Positions 17,998 through 26,694 of a stretch of DNA of 64,000 bases are shown here, piece after piece. This DNA is from Syntrophotalea acetylenica (GTDB lineage Bacteria > Desulfobacterota > Desulfuromonadia > Desulfuromonadales > Syntrophotaleaceae): contig NZ_CP015455.1 of assembly GCF_001888165.1 (NCBI RefSeq), positions 2,288,001 to 2,352,000 of the forward strand, in the 5' to 3' direction. How positions within the stretch are numbered: the first letter of the stretch is position 1; the number at the start of each line of letters is the position of its first letter. The notes below the pieces were generated by a model that ran no database searches, was not told where the DNA came from, and worked only from the letters and a program-made list of their open reading frames with translations. A program made the translations under genes and the position numbers.

Positions 17998-19342
17998 AAC
18001 GCTTGTTCACCTGGGCACCGGGGTCAACATGGACCAGCCCGGCAAGATCGTCCCGATTGCCCTGCCGGACAGCTACCGCAAGCGGCATGTCTTCGTCTTC
18101 GGAACCACCGGAGTCGGCAAGACCCGCCTTGCGGAAATGATGATCGAGCAGGATATCCACGCCGGGAAAAGCGTCGTTTTTCTCGATCCGAAAGGCGATC
18201 AGCAGATCTTCACCAAGATTTTCGATATAGCCCGGCACTGCGACCGGGAAGACGAGATGTTGCTGGTCACTCCGGTCTTTCCCGAATACTCCGCTGTCAT
18301 CGACCCCCTCGCCTACTACTTCATGCCCGATGAACTGGTGGGCCATATCGTCAGCGGCATCAAGGGCGGCAGGGAGCCATTCTACCGCAACATTGCCAAG
18401 GAAATCACCTCGGCAGTCATCATGGGCAACATTCTTCTCGCGCGGGAAGAAGGCCGCGTGCCGACCCAGAACCTCGACGCCATCCGCCAGGCCATCCGCC
18501 GCAGTTCCCTGGAATCCATGATCCAGTCCCTGAATCGCATCGACGATCCCGAAGCGCAATCGGTGGCCGGTGTTATACAGGACATTCTGACGTCCCCCCA
18601 GGACTACTACGCCAAGGTCTCCTCCACCCTCCGCACTTGCCTAAATGAGCTATCCAGCGGCAACATCGGCCAGATCATCGGCAAGGCCGACTCCAACAGG
18701 TTTATGGAACGACTGGAAGCCGGGAAGCGCGTCATCCTGGTCGTCCACACCGGTTCGATGATCACCCGCGAGGCCGGGGAAACCCTGGGCCGCGTCATCC
18801 TCTCCATGATTCAATCCTTCGTGGGCCGGGTATACCTCTCCGGACGGCAAAAGGTCAAACCCGGATTGTCCATCTATATCGACGAGGCGCAAAGCCTCTT
18901 CTATCAGGGCGTGGAGGACCTGTTCGCCAAGGCCGGGTCGGCGGATGTGATGGTCCATGCCTTCGCCCAGTCGGTGAATCAGCTCTACGCCGCCGTGGGC
19001 GAGGAATTCGCCAAGTCCATTCTCGACAACACCAACACCAAGATCTTCATGCGCTGCTCGGATGCCGAAACCTCCGAATACGTCGTGAATCATTTCGGAA
19101 CGAAGAAAGTCCTCAACAGCATCTACAGCCAGGCCCAGATCACCACGCGTGAGATCGAGGAAGACGTGTTGCGGGTCAACGACGTCCTGAGCCTTCAGCC
19201 GCGCGACTTTTTCATGATGACCTACAGCGGACGCTACCGGGGCCGAACGGCGCAAGTGGCCGACCCCAACCTGGAAATCCGTTTCCCCGACGCGCCGGCC
19301 GCCATCCGCGCCAACAGGGAGGAGACGCCCGATGCGCATTGA
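17966..19342 (+). CDS. Type IV coupling protein-like ATPase (TraD/VirD4/TraG family)
   Basis: A 458-residue P-loop ATPase. Walker A is GTTGVGKT (46-53), a DPKGDQQ motif follows at 74-80, and Walker B is LSIYIDEAQS (D306, E307). These are typical of coupling proteins that deliver relaxase-DNA to the type IV secretion channel. It starts at a TTG with AAGGAG 7 nt upstream, overlapping the previous gene by 32 bp. The protein is short and no N-terminal membrane anchor is seen, so it resembles the soluble part of TraD; the anchor might be supplied by the next protein, which has one. It may alternatively be a TraD-related DNA pump of another kind. Confidence 0.85.
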   Translation: MFGLSKGKNPETLVHLGTGVNMDQPGKIVPIALPDSYRKRHVFVFGTTGVGKTRLAEMMIEQDIHAGKSVVFLDPKGDQQIFTKIFDIARHCDREDEMLLVTPVFPEYSAVIDPLAYYFMPDELVGHIVSGIKGGREPFYRNIAKEITSAVIMGNILLAREEGRVPTQNLDAIRQAIRRSSLESMIQSLNRIDDPEAQSVAGVIQDILTSPQDYYAKVSSTLRTCLNELSSGNIGQIIGKADSNRFMERLEAGKRVILVVHTGSMITREAGETLGRVILSMIQSFVGRVYLSGRQKVKPGLSIYIDEAQSLFYQGVEDLFAKAGSADVMVHAFAQSVNQLYAAVGEEFAKSILDNTNTKIFMRCSDAETSEYVVNHFGTKKVLNSIYSQAQITTREIEEDVLRVNDVLSLQPRDFFMMTYSGRYRGRTAQVADPNLEIRFPDAPAAIRANREETPDAH

Positions 19343-20798
19343 CCTGGTTGCTGCGATCACGGGCAGTCTCGGGCTGATGGCGCTGGCCTACGGCATTCGG
19401 CTTTTGGCTCGCCCTGCCAAAACCGAGAAAACCATGATCACAGCAGAACCGGCTGGCCCTAAAAAATCCGGTGAAAGGGAGAGCAAAACCCTGGCGGATG
19501 TTTCCCGTATCTGGGTCGGGAGAAAGGAAGTCCTCGATTTTCGGGAGATTGCAAGGATCTGGCGAATTACCCAAGAAACCATCCAGGCCCCATCCGCGCC
19601 GAAGTATCAACATGATGAAATCGCGGCTTTCCACGCCAAATGGGTACAGCGGCCGATGGTCAGGGGCGAGAAGAAGGCGGTCATTGAGGGCATCCTGTCC
19701 ATTCTTGACCAGCACGGGGATTGCCCTTCCGTTGTCCAGCGCAACGAAAACGAGTCCGAGAAAAAATACGACCGCAGCGTATTCGACAAACTGGCGACCG
19801 TTCCCCTCTGGCGGCACAGCCTGGACGTGGCCGGCAGCCTGGCCGGGCGTATGAAGCAGGCCATCATGCTGCCGGATGCCCTGATCGCGGGCCTTGGCCA
19901 CGATTTGGGCAAGATCCCTTCCTACCAGGAAGCCCTGTATCGAACAGGCGACCATCCAATCGTGTCGATCATCGCACTGAACCGGATACCCGGTTACGAG
20001 TCTTTGAAAAACCGGGACGACATCAGCCTCGCCGTTCGCCAGCACCACCTGGTCAAGGCGGAAACTCCCCTCGGCGCCGACTTGAAGGAAGCCGACCGGG
20101 AAACCCGGTTGGCGGAGATCAGTCGTCTGACCGACGGCCCGCTGCCCGAGACCAGGCAGAACGCGCAGCCCCTGACCGAGCCGCATACCTCAGAGGCTGT
20201 CGATTCCAAACAAGAACAGGCGGAAACAGCAAAAATGAGCAAACCTGCGGGTAACGCACCACAAGAGCAGATTCCCCCCGCCCCGATAGGCAGGGAAGAA
20301 GCGCATCCTGCCGCGACGGTTTCCGGCAACGCTCTTGGCGGTCTTGACAACCTTGACCTCGACAAACTGCTGTCGGTGCTCAGACTTCGGATCAACAAAC
20401 TGGAAAAGGGGCGCTGGTCGATAATATCGACTCTCGATGGTTTGGTTCTGGTCCAGCCTGACGAATTATGGGCACAGCTCAAAAAGCAGATTGGCGCCAC
20501 CCCCGCCATCCAGATGGCCGAAGGAGACGAGGGCCGGAAGCGGGAAATTCTGGGACGGATCGTGTCCAGGCTCGACCGTGAAAAACAGGCGATAGCCGGC
20601 GACCTGCTGAAGCATGGATTCCATACAACCCAGTGCCTGGTGGTGATGGAGAATGGCAAAGCCATGAAGGTTCCCCTGATCCCTTTCCGTGTGGAGACCT
20701 TCGGTCTTTTGCCGTCGGCACTGGAAAAATTGAAAAGTCCAGATTTGAACAGGATGGCGAAGAAGGTCAAGACCGTCAGGGAATCCGGCCATGGCTAG
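19332..20798 (+). CDS. MOBH-type relaxase-like HD-domain protein (TraI_2-like)
   Basis: A 488-residue protein. Residues 1-25 form a membrane segment. Residues about 60-250 form an HD domain with H162 in WRHSLDV, H190-D191 in GLGHDLGK, H208 in DHPIVS and H238-H239 in VRQHH, the metal-binding pattern of MOBH relaxases such as TraI of SXT/R27. A low-complexity linker (about 260-350) leads to a C-terminal domain (KLLSVLRLRINKLEKGRWS, LDGLVLVQPDELW) like TraI_2_C. It would nick oriT and lead DNA transfer. It overlaps the coupling-protein gene by 11 bp, and GGGAGGAG lies upstream. It is shorter than SXT TraI, and the membrane anchor is unusual for a relaxase. Confidence 0.75.
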   Translation: MRIDLVAAITGSLGLMALAYGIRLLARPAKTEKTMITAEPAGPKKSGERESKTLADVSRIWVGRKEVLDFREIARIWRITQETIQAPSAPKYQHDEIAAFHAKWVQRPMVRGEKKAVIEGILSILDQHGDCPSVVQRNENESEKKYDRSVFDKLATVPLWRHSLDVAGSLAGRMKQAIMLPDALIAGLGHDLGKIPSYQEALYRTGDHPIVSIIALNRIPGYESLKNRDDISLAVRQHHLVKAETPLGADLKEADRETRLAEISRLTDGPLPETRQNAQPLTEPHTSEAVDSKQEQAETAKMSKPAGNAPQEQIPPAPIGREEAHPAATVSGNALGGLDNLDLDKLLSVLRLRINKLEKGRWSIISTLDGLVLVQPDELWAQLKKQIGATPAIQMAEGDEGRKREILGRIVSRLDREKQAIAGDLLKHGFHTTQCLVVMENGKAMKVPLIPFRVETFGLLPSALEKLKSPDLNRMAKKVKTVRESGHG

Positions 20799-21612
20799 TC
20801 ACTGGAAAATTGCGGCAGCGGGCATCATCGCCTGCGCCCTGCTTGTAACGGTTTCTGCCAGGGCCAAGGTTTACGGGGAGAAAGGCCAGAAAGGCTGGTG
20901 GTGGTATGAAGATCCGCCAAAGCAGGAGCAAGAGGCGCAGGACAAGAACCTTCCTAAGGAGCCGGTTTATTCCGTGGATCAGATGGCGAGCATGGATACG
21001 GACCAACTAAAGGAATATGCGGAACGGGTTCTCAAGGAAGCGGTTCGCAATCCAACCGAAACCAATGTCCGGGAATTTTACACCGTTCAGGACGTGATTC
21101 GCCGCAAGGCCCTGGCTTTCACCAACGCTTCCGATCTGGTCTGGCAGAAATACCCCGAATTGTCCGTCGCCAAGGATGACCCTCTGGCGGCGCCCGGGCG
21201 GGAAGCCGTGACCCGCCAACGCCTTGCGGAACAGGAACGGACGCTGGCCGGGGCCAGGGAGGATTTTGCCCTGCTTTACTTCCATTCGGACGGCTGCCCG
21301 TTTTGCCATGAGCAGGAAGCCATCCTTCAGTATTTCATGGACAAGTTCAGATGGCAGGTGAAACCGATCGATATCGACCGGCAACCCCAACTGGCGAGCC
21401 GGTTCGGAATCCTGACGACCCCTGCCCTGATGCTGATCCAGAGAGAACCGCCGGACTATATCCCGGTGGCGGCCGGGGTCGCTTCGGTGGCGGAAATAAC
21501 GGCCCGGGTGTTCCGTGGGATTCGCCTTTTGCGCGGAGAGATCACCCCGGACAACTTCAATCTCTACGAATTCCAGCAGGGAGGTGGTTTCGATGTCCGC
21601 GCAGGACGTTAA
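20791..21612 (+). CDS. traF: TraF-like pilus assembly protein (thioredoxin fold)
   Basis: A 273-residue exported protein. The signal peptide (IAAAGIIACALLVTVSARA) is followed by KGWWWYEDPP and a thioredoxin-fold domain with a CPFC redox motif (C169, C172) in HSDGCPFCHEQEA and a cis-proline loop ILTTPALML. TraF of F-type systems works in the periplasm in pilus and mating-pair assembly, often with TraH. Many plasmid TraF proteins lack the CXXC; here it is present, so redox activity is likely. It overlaps the previous gene by 8 bp. Confidence 0.85.
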   Translation: MASHWKIAAAGIIACALLVTVSARAKVYGEKGQKGWWWYEDPPKQEQEAQDKNLPKEPVYSVDQMASMDTDQLKEYAERVLKEAVRNPTETNVREFYTVQDVIRRKALAFTNASDLVWQKYPELSVAKDDPLAAPGREAVTRQRLAEQERTLAGAREDFALLYFHSDGCPFCHEQEAILQYFMDKFRWQVKPIDIDRQPQLASRFGILTTPALMLIQREPPDYIPVAAGVASVAEITARVFRGIRLLRGEITPDNFNLYEFQQGGGFDVRAGR

Positions 21613-22033
21613 AACCCGTGACCGCTATCTGGTTTTTCCCGGATTCGTTCCCGGCTCATGGGGCGTCTGCCATTTGCGTATCGTCCGGGGTCAGAGGAAA
21701 ACCCTCTACATTGCCAGCGAAATCCGCCACAACCCAGGTCCTTCCATTACCAACGCCATTCATGGCATATGGCGAACCGTTCAGGGAGAACACTGCGCCT
21801 CCAACAATGCCGTGCTGGTCGAGCATTATAGCGACGCGGCAGTTTATGGGGACAAGTGGCCGGGCAACCGTCTGGCTATTGTCACAATACGAAAGGGGCG
21901 CCCTTCCTGGCAGCATATTACCAGCAAAGCGCTGGCAACAGCCGTCGGGTGCTCCGTGGCGAATCTGGTCGTTCCGCATGATCGCCTCGTAATCCCGGCT
22001 CAGGCCGAAAACATGGGATGCCGCGAACCATGA
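21593..22033 (+). CDS. Unknown protein between traF and traH
   Basis: A 146-residue protein not recognised. It starts at ATG 21593, preceded by GGAGGTGG and overlapping the end of traF by 20 bp; its stop overlaps the traH ATG (ATGA). Visible features are TRDRYLVFPGFVPGSWGVCH and a QHITSKALATAVGCSVANLV segment that could be a helix-turn-helix-like end. No signal peptide or membrane segment. Position between two exported assembly proteins suggests a transfer-related role, but nothing in the sequence shows what. Confidence 0.7.
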   Translation: MSAQDVKTRDRYLVFPGFVPGSWGVCHLRIVRGQRKTLYIASEIRHNPGPSITNAIHGIWRTVQGEHCASNNAVLVEHYSDAAVYGDKWPGNRLAIVTIRKGRPSWQHITSKALATAVGCSVANLVVPHDRLVIPAQAENMGCREP

Positions 22034-23490
22034 CATGGGTGCGTAGAAAATTAGGGATCATCGGCAAGCCGGCTGCGGTCACTGCCCTGCTGATGGTTGT
22101 CTCCCTGCCAGCTTCGGCGGGATGGGTGGACGACTGGGTGGACCAGAAGGCGGTTTCTTCCCCGGGATATTTCGAGGGGCAGAAACGCGGGTACTACACT
22201 GGCGGCGGCTTTTCAGCCCGGTGGAACCTGCAGAACGATTATGTCTGGTCGGTGACTCCACCACGCCTGAAGTCCGGGTGCGGCGGGATCGACGCGTTCA
22301 TGGGCGGTTTTTCGTTCCTGAATGCCGACTATCTGGTTCAGAAGCTTCAGCGCATCATGTCAGCGGCGCCCGCCGCCGCATTCGATATCGCGCTGAAGAC
22401 CCTGGCACCCCAGGTTTCCGACACCATCCGCTCGCTGGAAGTGATTGCAGACAAACTGAACAACATCCAGCTTGACGAATGCAAGTCCTCCCGCGCTCTG
22501 GTGGCAACCATCGCCAGCCCCTTCGCGCCCCAGAACAAACAAGGGGAACTGGCGGCGATCCAGGCTGACTGGTGGCAGTCCACAGGGGGCGGGGACCTCT
22601 GGACCGCCTTCCAGGACGCCCGGAAAGCCGATGACAACAAGCCCGATCCGGCGGCTTCCACCGCCACCATGGCCGGGTGCAGCGCCGATTTCAGGGCCGT
22701 CTTTGGCGGGGGGAGCGTTCTGGCTCAGGCCGCCGCCAGGGTTGGAATTACGGATGCCGCCTACCTCGCGGTGATTCGCGGCTATGTGGGTGACATCTTC
22801 GTGCAGCCTCCCGATCCTGCAATGGGCATCAATGGCTACAAGGTGGTCTATGACGCCCCCTGCGACCAGAACAAAGGGCTGGACGACCTGCTCAATGGCA
22901 CGGCACAGGGCAAGGAAAGCAACGGGGCCTGTACCACCATAACCGACGCCAACCGAAATCTGCGGCAGTATGTGCAGCAGCGCATGAATGCCGTTGCCTC
23001 GAAATATAAGGCCCGACAAATCCTGGACAGTTCCGACGAGGCGTTCATCAACGCATCCCCGCTGGCCGTAGGCCTGGTGCTCAAGACCGCCGTGGCAGAG
23101 AAACAGGCGCCGCAGGTCATAGCCCAGCTTTCGGATGTAACGGCCAAGGCATATGCCTACGCCATCCTCACCGATATGTACGCCAAGGCCAAGGGGATCT
23201 TCGCCACCAGCAAGAGCATCATGAGCTCACAGAACGATCCGGTCGGCGCCAACGGAACCGAAACCTGCCGGGTGGAAAACGTCATGGAGGCGATAGGCGC
23301 AGTCGAGAAAATCGAGGAGCGCCTTTCAAACATGATCGCCCTGGTCCAGGGTGAATATGCAACCACCGTGAACGAACTGAATACCATTTACGAGTTCGTG
23401 CGGAAACAGAAAACCTTCCGGGAAGAAGCCTACCAGTCCCTCAGGCAGAGGTTCGGGGAAGGCGTGGCTGACCGGGTAACCAGTTTCTGA
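22030..23490 (+). CDS. traH: TraH-like mating-pair assembly protein
   Basis: A 486-residue exported protein of the TraH family (F-type and SXT-like transfer systems). The signal peptide ends near LPASAGWVDDW. Family features are YYTGGGFSARWNLQNDYVWS, the glycine-rich PPRLKSGCGGIDAFMGGFSF (typical TraH), and a long helical C-terminal part. TraH acts in the periplasm/outer membrane in pilus extension and mating-pair stabilisation. The ATG at 22030 is preferred because of the ATGA overlap with the previous gene; an ATG at 22018 is possible. In related systems traG normally follows; here only a small unknown gene does. Confidence 0.88.
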   Translation: MTWVRRKLGIIGKPAAVTALLMVVSLPASAGWVDDWVDQKAVSSPGYFEGQKRGYYTGGGFSARWNLQNDYVWSVTPPRLKSGCGGIDAFMGGFSFLNADYLVQKLQRIMSAAPAAAFDIALKTLAPQVSDTIRSLEVIADKLNNIQLDECKSSRALVATIASPFAPQNKQGELAAIQADWWQSTGGGDLWTAFQDARKADDNKPDPAASTATMAGCSADFRAVFGGGSVLAQAAARVGITDAAYLAVIRGYVGDIFVQPPDPAMGINGYKVVYDAPCDQNKGLDDLLNGTAQGKESNGACTTITDANRNLRQYVQQRMNAVASKYKARQILDSSDEAFINASPLAVGLVLKTAVAEKQAPQVIAQLSDVTAKAYAYAILTDMYAKAKGIFATSKSIMSSQNDPVGANGTETCRVENVMEAIGAVEKIEERLSNMIALVQGEYATTVNELNTIYEFVRKQKTFREEAYQSLRQRFGEGVADRVTSF

Positions 23491-23519
23491 AAACAGTTTC
23501 TACCGAAGGGAGCAGAGGC

Positions 23520-23900
23520 ATGGCGAAGGATGACGCAAGCAACGGCAAGAAGGATTATCGGCAGGCTCGTCGGGAACGCAAGCTGGAGATGGCTCAGCGG
23601 GACGACATGGAAGTGATCCCCCGCAGGGCCCTGGAAACCAACGATTCCATCCGGCTGCTCACCGCCAATGACTTCATCATCAACCGCTTGCGAAATCAGC
23701 TCGGCCGCCCCAACGGCGTGCCGGTGAATCAGGCGGTCCGGTTTCTGGAGCGCAACGAGCAGTTGCGGCAGGAAATGAACCGCCTGAATGCCGAGATGTG
23801 CGAGGCGATGGGCATGTCTTACCGGGCGCCCCGGGGTTTCCAAAACCCGCTTGAAAAGGCAGTGGACAAAAAATCCGGGGCAACACCTGCCGTCAGTTAG
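23520..23900 (+). CDS. Unknown small basic protein after traH
   Basis: A 126-residue hydrophilic protein, not recognised. The N-terminus is strongly charged (KKDYRQARRERKLEMAQRDD), and the middle predicts helices (LTANDFIINRLRNQLG, RFLERNEQLRQEMNRLNAEM), possibly a coiled coil. GGGAGCAGAGGC precedes the ATG. It takes the place where traG lies in F-type systems but is not TraG. Possibly a DNA- or membrane-associated accessory protein; no firm evidence. Confidence 0.6.
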   Translation: MAKDDASNGKKDYRQARRERKLEMAQRDDMEVIPRRALETNDSIRLLTANDFIINRLRNQLGRPNGVPVNQAVRFLERNEQLRQEMNRLNAEMCEAMGMSYRAPRGFQNPLEKAVDKKSGATPAVS

Positions 23901-24277
23901 CTCCTGGCATGCTCAGACAGACAGTGGAGCCGACTTTCCCTTGACATCCTGAGCCGATTTTTTAGAATACAATCATTCATCCACACTATTTTTATAGTGA
24001 CTCCTTGCTCTTTCGAGCAGGACTGAAATTTTAGGGAAAGCCCCTAATCTCAAAGCCCCAGGCATGGGACGTAAACCGCAGGGGAACCGGATTGCCCGGA
24101 GACCTGATCTGCACGCAACAGCAGCCCCCCTGCTTTAACCCGCTTTCCCGGGTTCAACCTCGAAGAGCGGCTGACAGATTATAGTGCACGCGATTCTCGA
24201 CGTGTGCCGGAATACCGAATTAACCAGACCCGTTTTGGCATTCTGCCGGAAGGGGTTTTTTGTTGCTGAAAACCAAC
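23901..24277. other. Intergenic region before ssb
   Basis: About 375 bp without a gene. Visible structures: CACTAT/ATAGTG hairpin (23982-23997), TTGCTC/GAGCAG hairpin with a TTTC loop near 24004-24019, and a G/C-rich stretch 24050-24110. These may belong to a leader or to an origin-like region of the element. I cannot assign them to a known RNA family. Confidence 0.4.
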
Positions 24278-24357
24278 CATCCCGGACGGGAGGAGACTTC
24301 TTCCCGCGCAGGGATGACTCCTTCTTGCCGGGGAAACCCAAGAGAGGAGAAGAAGTC
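24278..24357 (+). promoter_or_regulatory. Structured leader copy 1 (before ssb)
   Basis: CGGGAGGA pairs with TCTTCCCG (one G-U) as a first hairpin. The segment GACTTCTTC within it is the exact complement of GAAGAAGTC, which lies just before the ATG behind GAGGAG. The layout matches the other leaders of this region: G-rich arm, first hairpin, second complement, SD. Confidence 0.55.
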
Positions 24358-24738
24358 ATGCTCAACAAGGTTCAACTGATTGGAAGGCTTGGAACCGATC
24401 CGGACTACCGCCATACCGCTTCCGGAACGCCCGTGACGACTTTTTCACTGGCAACCTCGGAGCGGTTCAAGGGCAAGGACGGAGCGGCCAGGGAACTCAC
24501 CGAATGGCACAACATCGTCGTTTGGCGCAGCCTGGCCGATACCTGCCACAACTATCTGACCAAGGGCAAGCTCGTCTACGTCGATGGGAAAATTCGCAAG
24601 CGGAAATATCAGGACAAGGACGGGCAGGACCGCTACATCTCGGAGATCGTGGCGGATCAGGTGAGGTTTCTGGAAAAGGTCGAGGACCTGTGCTGGTTCG
24701 ACGACAAGCCCGCGCCGCAAAGTGAAGATCCCATCTAA
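24358..24738 (+). CDS. ssb: Single-stranded DNA-binding protein
   Basis: A 126-residue SSB with the OB-fold motifs LNKVQLIGRLGTDPDYRHTA, TTFSLATSE, TEWHNIVVWRSLAD and YLTKGKLVYVDGKIRKRKYQ. The usual acidic C-terminal tip (DDDIPF-type) is replaced by a short end APQSEDPI, so interaction with partner proteins may differ from the host SSB. It heads a recombination block (ssb, bet, exonuclease) like that of SXT/R391 elements and would protect single strands during transfer and annealing. The start is the ATG after GAGGAG; an upstream in-frame start at 24184 would run through the structured leader. Confidence 0.93.
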   Translation: MLNKVQLIGRLGTDPDYRHTASGTPVTTFSLATSERFKGKDGAARELTEWHNIVVWRSLADTCHNYLTKGKLVYVDGKIRKRKYQDKDGQDRYISEIVADQVRFLEKVEDLCWFDDKPAPQSEDPI

Positions 24739-24759
24739 CGACGAATAACGGCCAACCAA

Positions 24760-24852
24760 CATCCCGCCACCCCACAGGGGAGACAAAAATCTCCCTCACC
24801 GGGGGCATTCTGTCTCCCCTGCTTGGGCTTCAGCCCGAGAAAGGAGACAGAG
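24760..24852 (+). promoter_or_regulatory. Structured leader copy 2 (before bet)
   Basis: GGGGAGACA (24777-24785) can pair with nearby TCTCCCT or, perfectly, with TGTCTCCCC (24811-24819). The same TGTCTCC can instead pair with GGAGACA (24843-24849), which contains the Shine-Dalgarno of bet. A small hairpin GGGCTTCAGCCC lies between. Three mutually exclusive pairings suggest a switch. Confidence 0.7.
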
Positions 24853-25893
24853 ATGATCGCGCAAACAACGCAACTCGTACCTCACACCCACAGGCCACCG
24901 GCTTCCGCGCTCCTGTTCGACGAGGAAAAAGTCAACCTCATCAAACGGACCATCTGCAAGGGAGCCACCAATGACGAATTGCAACTGTTTGTCAACCAGT
25001 GCAAGCGCACCGGCCTCGACCCCTTTGCCCGCCAGATCCACGCCATCAAACGATGGGATTCCAGTCAGAAGCGAGAAGTCATGTCCATCCAGACATCTAT
25101 CGACGGCTTCCGGCTGATTGCCGAGCGTACCGGGAAATATTCCGGCCAGCTTGGACCCTACTGGTGCGGCAAGGACGGTAATTGGGTGGAAGTCTGGCTC
25201 GATGAAGGCACTCCTCCGCTCGCTGCGAAGGTTGGCGTTCTTCGAACGGATTTTCAGGAACCCTTGTGGGCCGTCGCCAGGTTTTCCACCTATGCCCAGA
25301 GAACCAAGGAAGGTCGACTGACCCGCTTCTGGGCGTCCATGCCGGATCTGATGATTGCCAAGGTAGCAGAGGCACTGGCGATTCGCCGGGCTTTTCCCCA
25401 GGAACTTTCGGGACTGTATGTCCAGGAAGAGATGGACCAGGCCGAAAATATGCTGGAGGAAGCGCCCGTCAACATGGAGCCATCCCCGCAAAGTGACAGC
25501 CACGAAGAACCCGAGCCAGGTGCGGAGGCGGAAATCCTTCTATCCAAGGGACAGGTTTCCACCTTGTCGAACATGATCCGGGAAACCGGAACGGACCTCG
25601 CGAAGTTTCTCAAATACTTCGGCGTTTCTGCTCTCACCACCCTCCCCGCTTGCCGCTACCAGGAAGCAATGGAAACCCTCGGGCAGAAAAAAGCCGGTAG
25701 AAAAACCAATCTGGATGTACCCAAAAGCCTGGTCGCCATCATGTCGGCCTTGCGGGCGCATAACATCGAAGCGCGACTGGATGAAGAAAGCCGGACAATC
25801 CATGCGGCATCCTACGAACACCGGAATCTGCTCAAGTCATTGGGCTTCCAGTGGGACGGAAAAGCCAAGTCCTGGTTTCTGACGGCCAGCTAA
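24853..25893 (+). CDS. bet: RecT/Bet-family single-strand annealing protein with extra C-terminal domain
   Basis: A 346-residue protein. Residues about 15-185 form the Bet domain: [51 protein letters not shown] and [20 protein letters not shown]. It anneals complementary single strands, working with SSB and the exonuclease encoded nearby. Phage beta proteins have about 260 residues; here a linker follows, then a helical segment ([20 protein letters not shown]) and a last ~60 residues ([20 protein letters not shown] and onward) that I do not recognise. The start at 24853 follows AAAGGAGACAGAG. Confidence 0.92.
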   Translation: MIAQTTQLVPHTHRPPASALLFDEEKVNLIKRTICKGATNDELQLFVNQCKRTGLDPFARQIHAIKRWDSSQKREVMSIQTSIDGFRLIAERTGKYSGQLGPYWCGKDGNWVEVWLDEGTPPLAAKVGVLRTDFQEPLWAVARFSTYAQRTKEGRLTRFWASMPDLMIAKVAEALAIRRAFPQELSGLYVQEEMDQAENMLEEAPVNMEPSPQSDSHEEPEPGAEAEILLSKGQVSTLSNMIRETGTDLAKFLKYFGVSALTTLPACRYQEAMETLGQKKAGRKTNLDVPKSLVAIMSALRAHNIEARLDEESRTIHAASYEHRNLLKSLGFQWDGKAKSWFLTAS

Positions 25894-25913
25894 CCCAAAC
25901 CATGAGCAGCAAC

Positions 25914-26001
25914 ACCCACCCCACAGGGGAGACAACTATCTCCCTGCAAGGGGCGTCTTGTCTTCTCCGTGGGTCATCGACCACCAAAAGGAGGCAAGAA
26001 C
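25914..26001 (+). promoter_or_regulatory. Structured leader copy 3
   Basis: Begins CACCCCACAGGGGAGACAA, almost identical to copy 2, then TCTCCCTGCAAGGGGCG and TTGTCTTCTCC. The SD segment GGAGGCAA can pair with TTGTCT plus CC. A short hairpin GGTCATCGACC precedes the SD, as in copy 6. Confidence 0.7.
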
Positions 26002-26121
26002 ATGAACGCATTCATTGAAAATACCCTTGATACCCTGTTCCACATCGACGTTGGAAACGTTGCTACCGGCGTGGTAATCGGCTCGCCTCTGGTTGCGGTT
26101 CTCGCTTTCTTCCTCGCTTGA
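26002..26121 (+). CDS. Small hydrophobic protein of 39 residues
   Basis: A very short gene with its own full leader and a strong SD (AAAAGGAGGCAAGAAC). The first half is polar (MNAFIENTLDTLFHIDVG); the second half is one membrane-spanning stretch (GVVIGSPLVAVLAFFLA). Its TGA overlaps an ATG at 26121. SXT-like elements also carry a small gene between bet and exo. Function unknown; a membrane-associated accessory peptide is the simplest reading. Confidence 0.6.
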   Translation: MNAFIENTLDTLFHIDVGNVATGVVIGSPLVAVLAFFLA

Positions 26122-26141
26122 TGTTAAAAGGAGGGGACAGA

Positions 26142-26582
26142 GTGAACCGACTGGCCATCAAGGAGTATATTTGCATGCACTTCAACCCCGATTTGTCCGC
26201 CATGGACCGGCTCAACATCATTTCCCGGCTGGTAAGCCAGGACGAGGTTGCTGTCAGTCTTCTGGAAAAACTCCTCTCCACTGCCGAAGGCTATTTTGGC
26301 AAGGTCGTCCTTATGGAGGGCCAGATGAAGACAGCCAGGCTGCGGCTGGAAGGCGAGGAATTGCGGGAATTGACCGAGGTGCTGGACAAGAACCGGAAAC
26401 TGGCCCATGAAGCCTTGATTTCCGATCTCCACATTTTCAACAGGTATCTGCTGAAAAACTACGAAGACGTCCCGACAGGCGGTCTTTACAGCAAGGACCC
26501 CGATTCCATCCGTGATCGCGTGGCGATTGCCGATTGGGCAGGGGAACTGCTGGCCGCGCTGTTCAACGGGCGCCGCAGGTAA
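26142..26582 (+). CDS. Unknown helical protein between bet and the exonuclease
   Basis: A 146-residue, mostly helical protein. A GTG start at 26142 is chosen because AAAAGGAGGGG lies at the right distance; an ATG at 26121 overlaps the previous stop. Visible segments are AIKEYICMHFNPDLSAMDRL, LEKLLSTAEGYFGKVVLMEG and LRELTEVLDKNRKLAHEALI. No enzyme motif is seen. It lies within the recombination block, so a partner of Bet or the exonuclease is possible. It is possibly one of the DUFs carried by SXT-type elements, but I cannot name it. Confidence 0.65.
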   Translation: MNRLAIKEYICMHFNPDLSAMDRLNIISRLVSQDEVAVSLLEKLLSTAEGYFGKVVLMEGQMKTARLRLEGEELRELTEVLDKNRKLAHEALISDLHIFNRYLLKNYEDVPTGGLYSKDPDSIRDRVAIADWAGELLAALFNGRRR

Positions 26583-26620
26583 TTCGGACCACAGCTCGCA
26601 AAAACATCCAAGCCACACTT

Positions 26621-26694
26621 CAACCCCTTGGGGGGCGGTACATGCCCCGGAGGGGTTTTCTGTATCCGCCCCCTTTTTTTAAAGGAGACGGAGC
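26621..26694 (+). promoter_or_regulatory. Structured leader copy 4 (before the exonuclease)
   Basis: GGGGC..GCCCC forms the first hairpin; GGGGGCGG with ACA can pair with TGTATCCGCCCCC further on. An outer stem AACCCC/GGGGTT also forms. Then comes TTTTTTT and AAAGGAGACGGAGC before the ATG. The T-tract after the second arm makes an attenuation-type outcome possible here. Confidence 0.6.

Noticed and set aside
23960-24120. Possible riboswitch before ssb (GGGACGTAAACC resembles part of the GEMM motif)
   Set aside because: The other conserved parts of the cyclic-dinucleotide riboswitch are missing, so the resemblance is likely chance.
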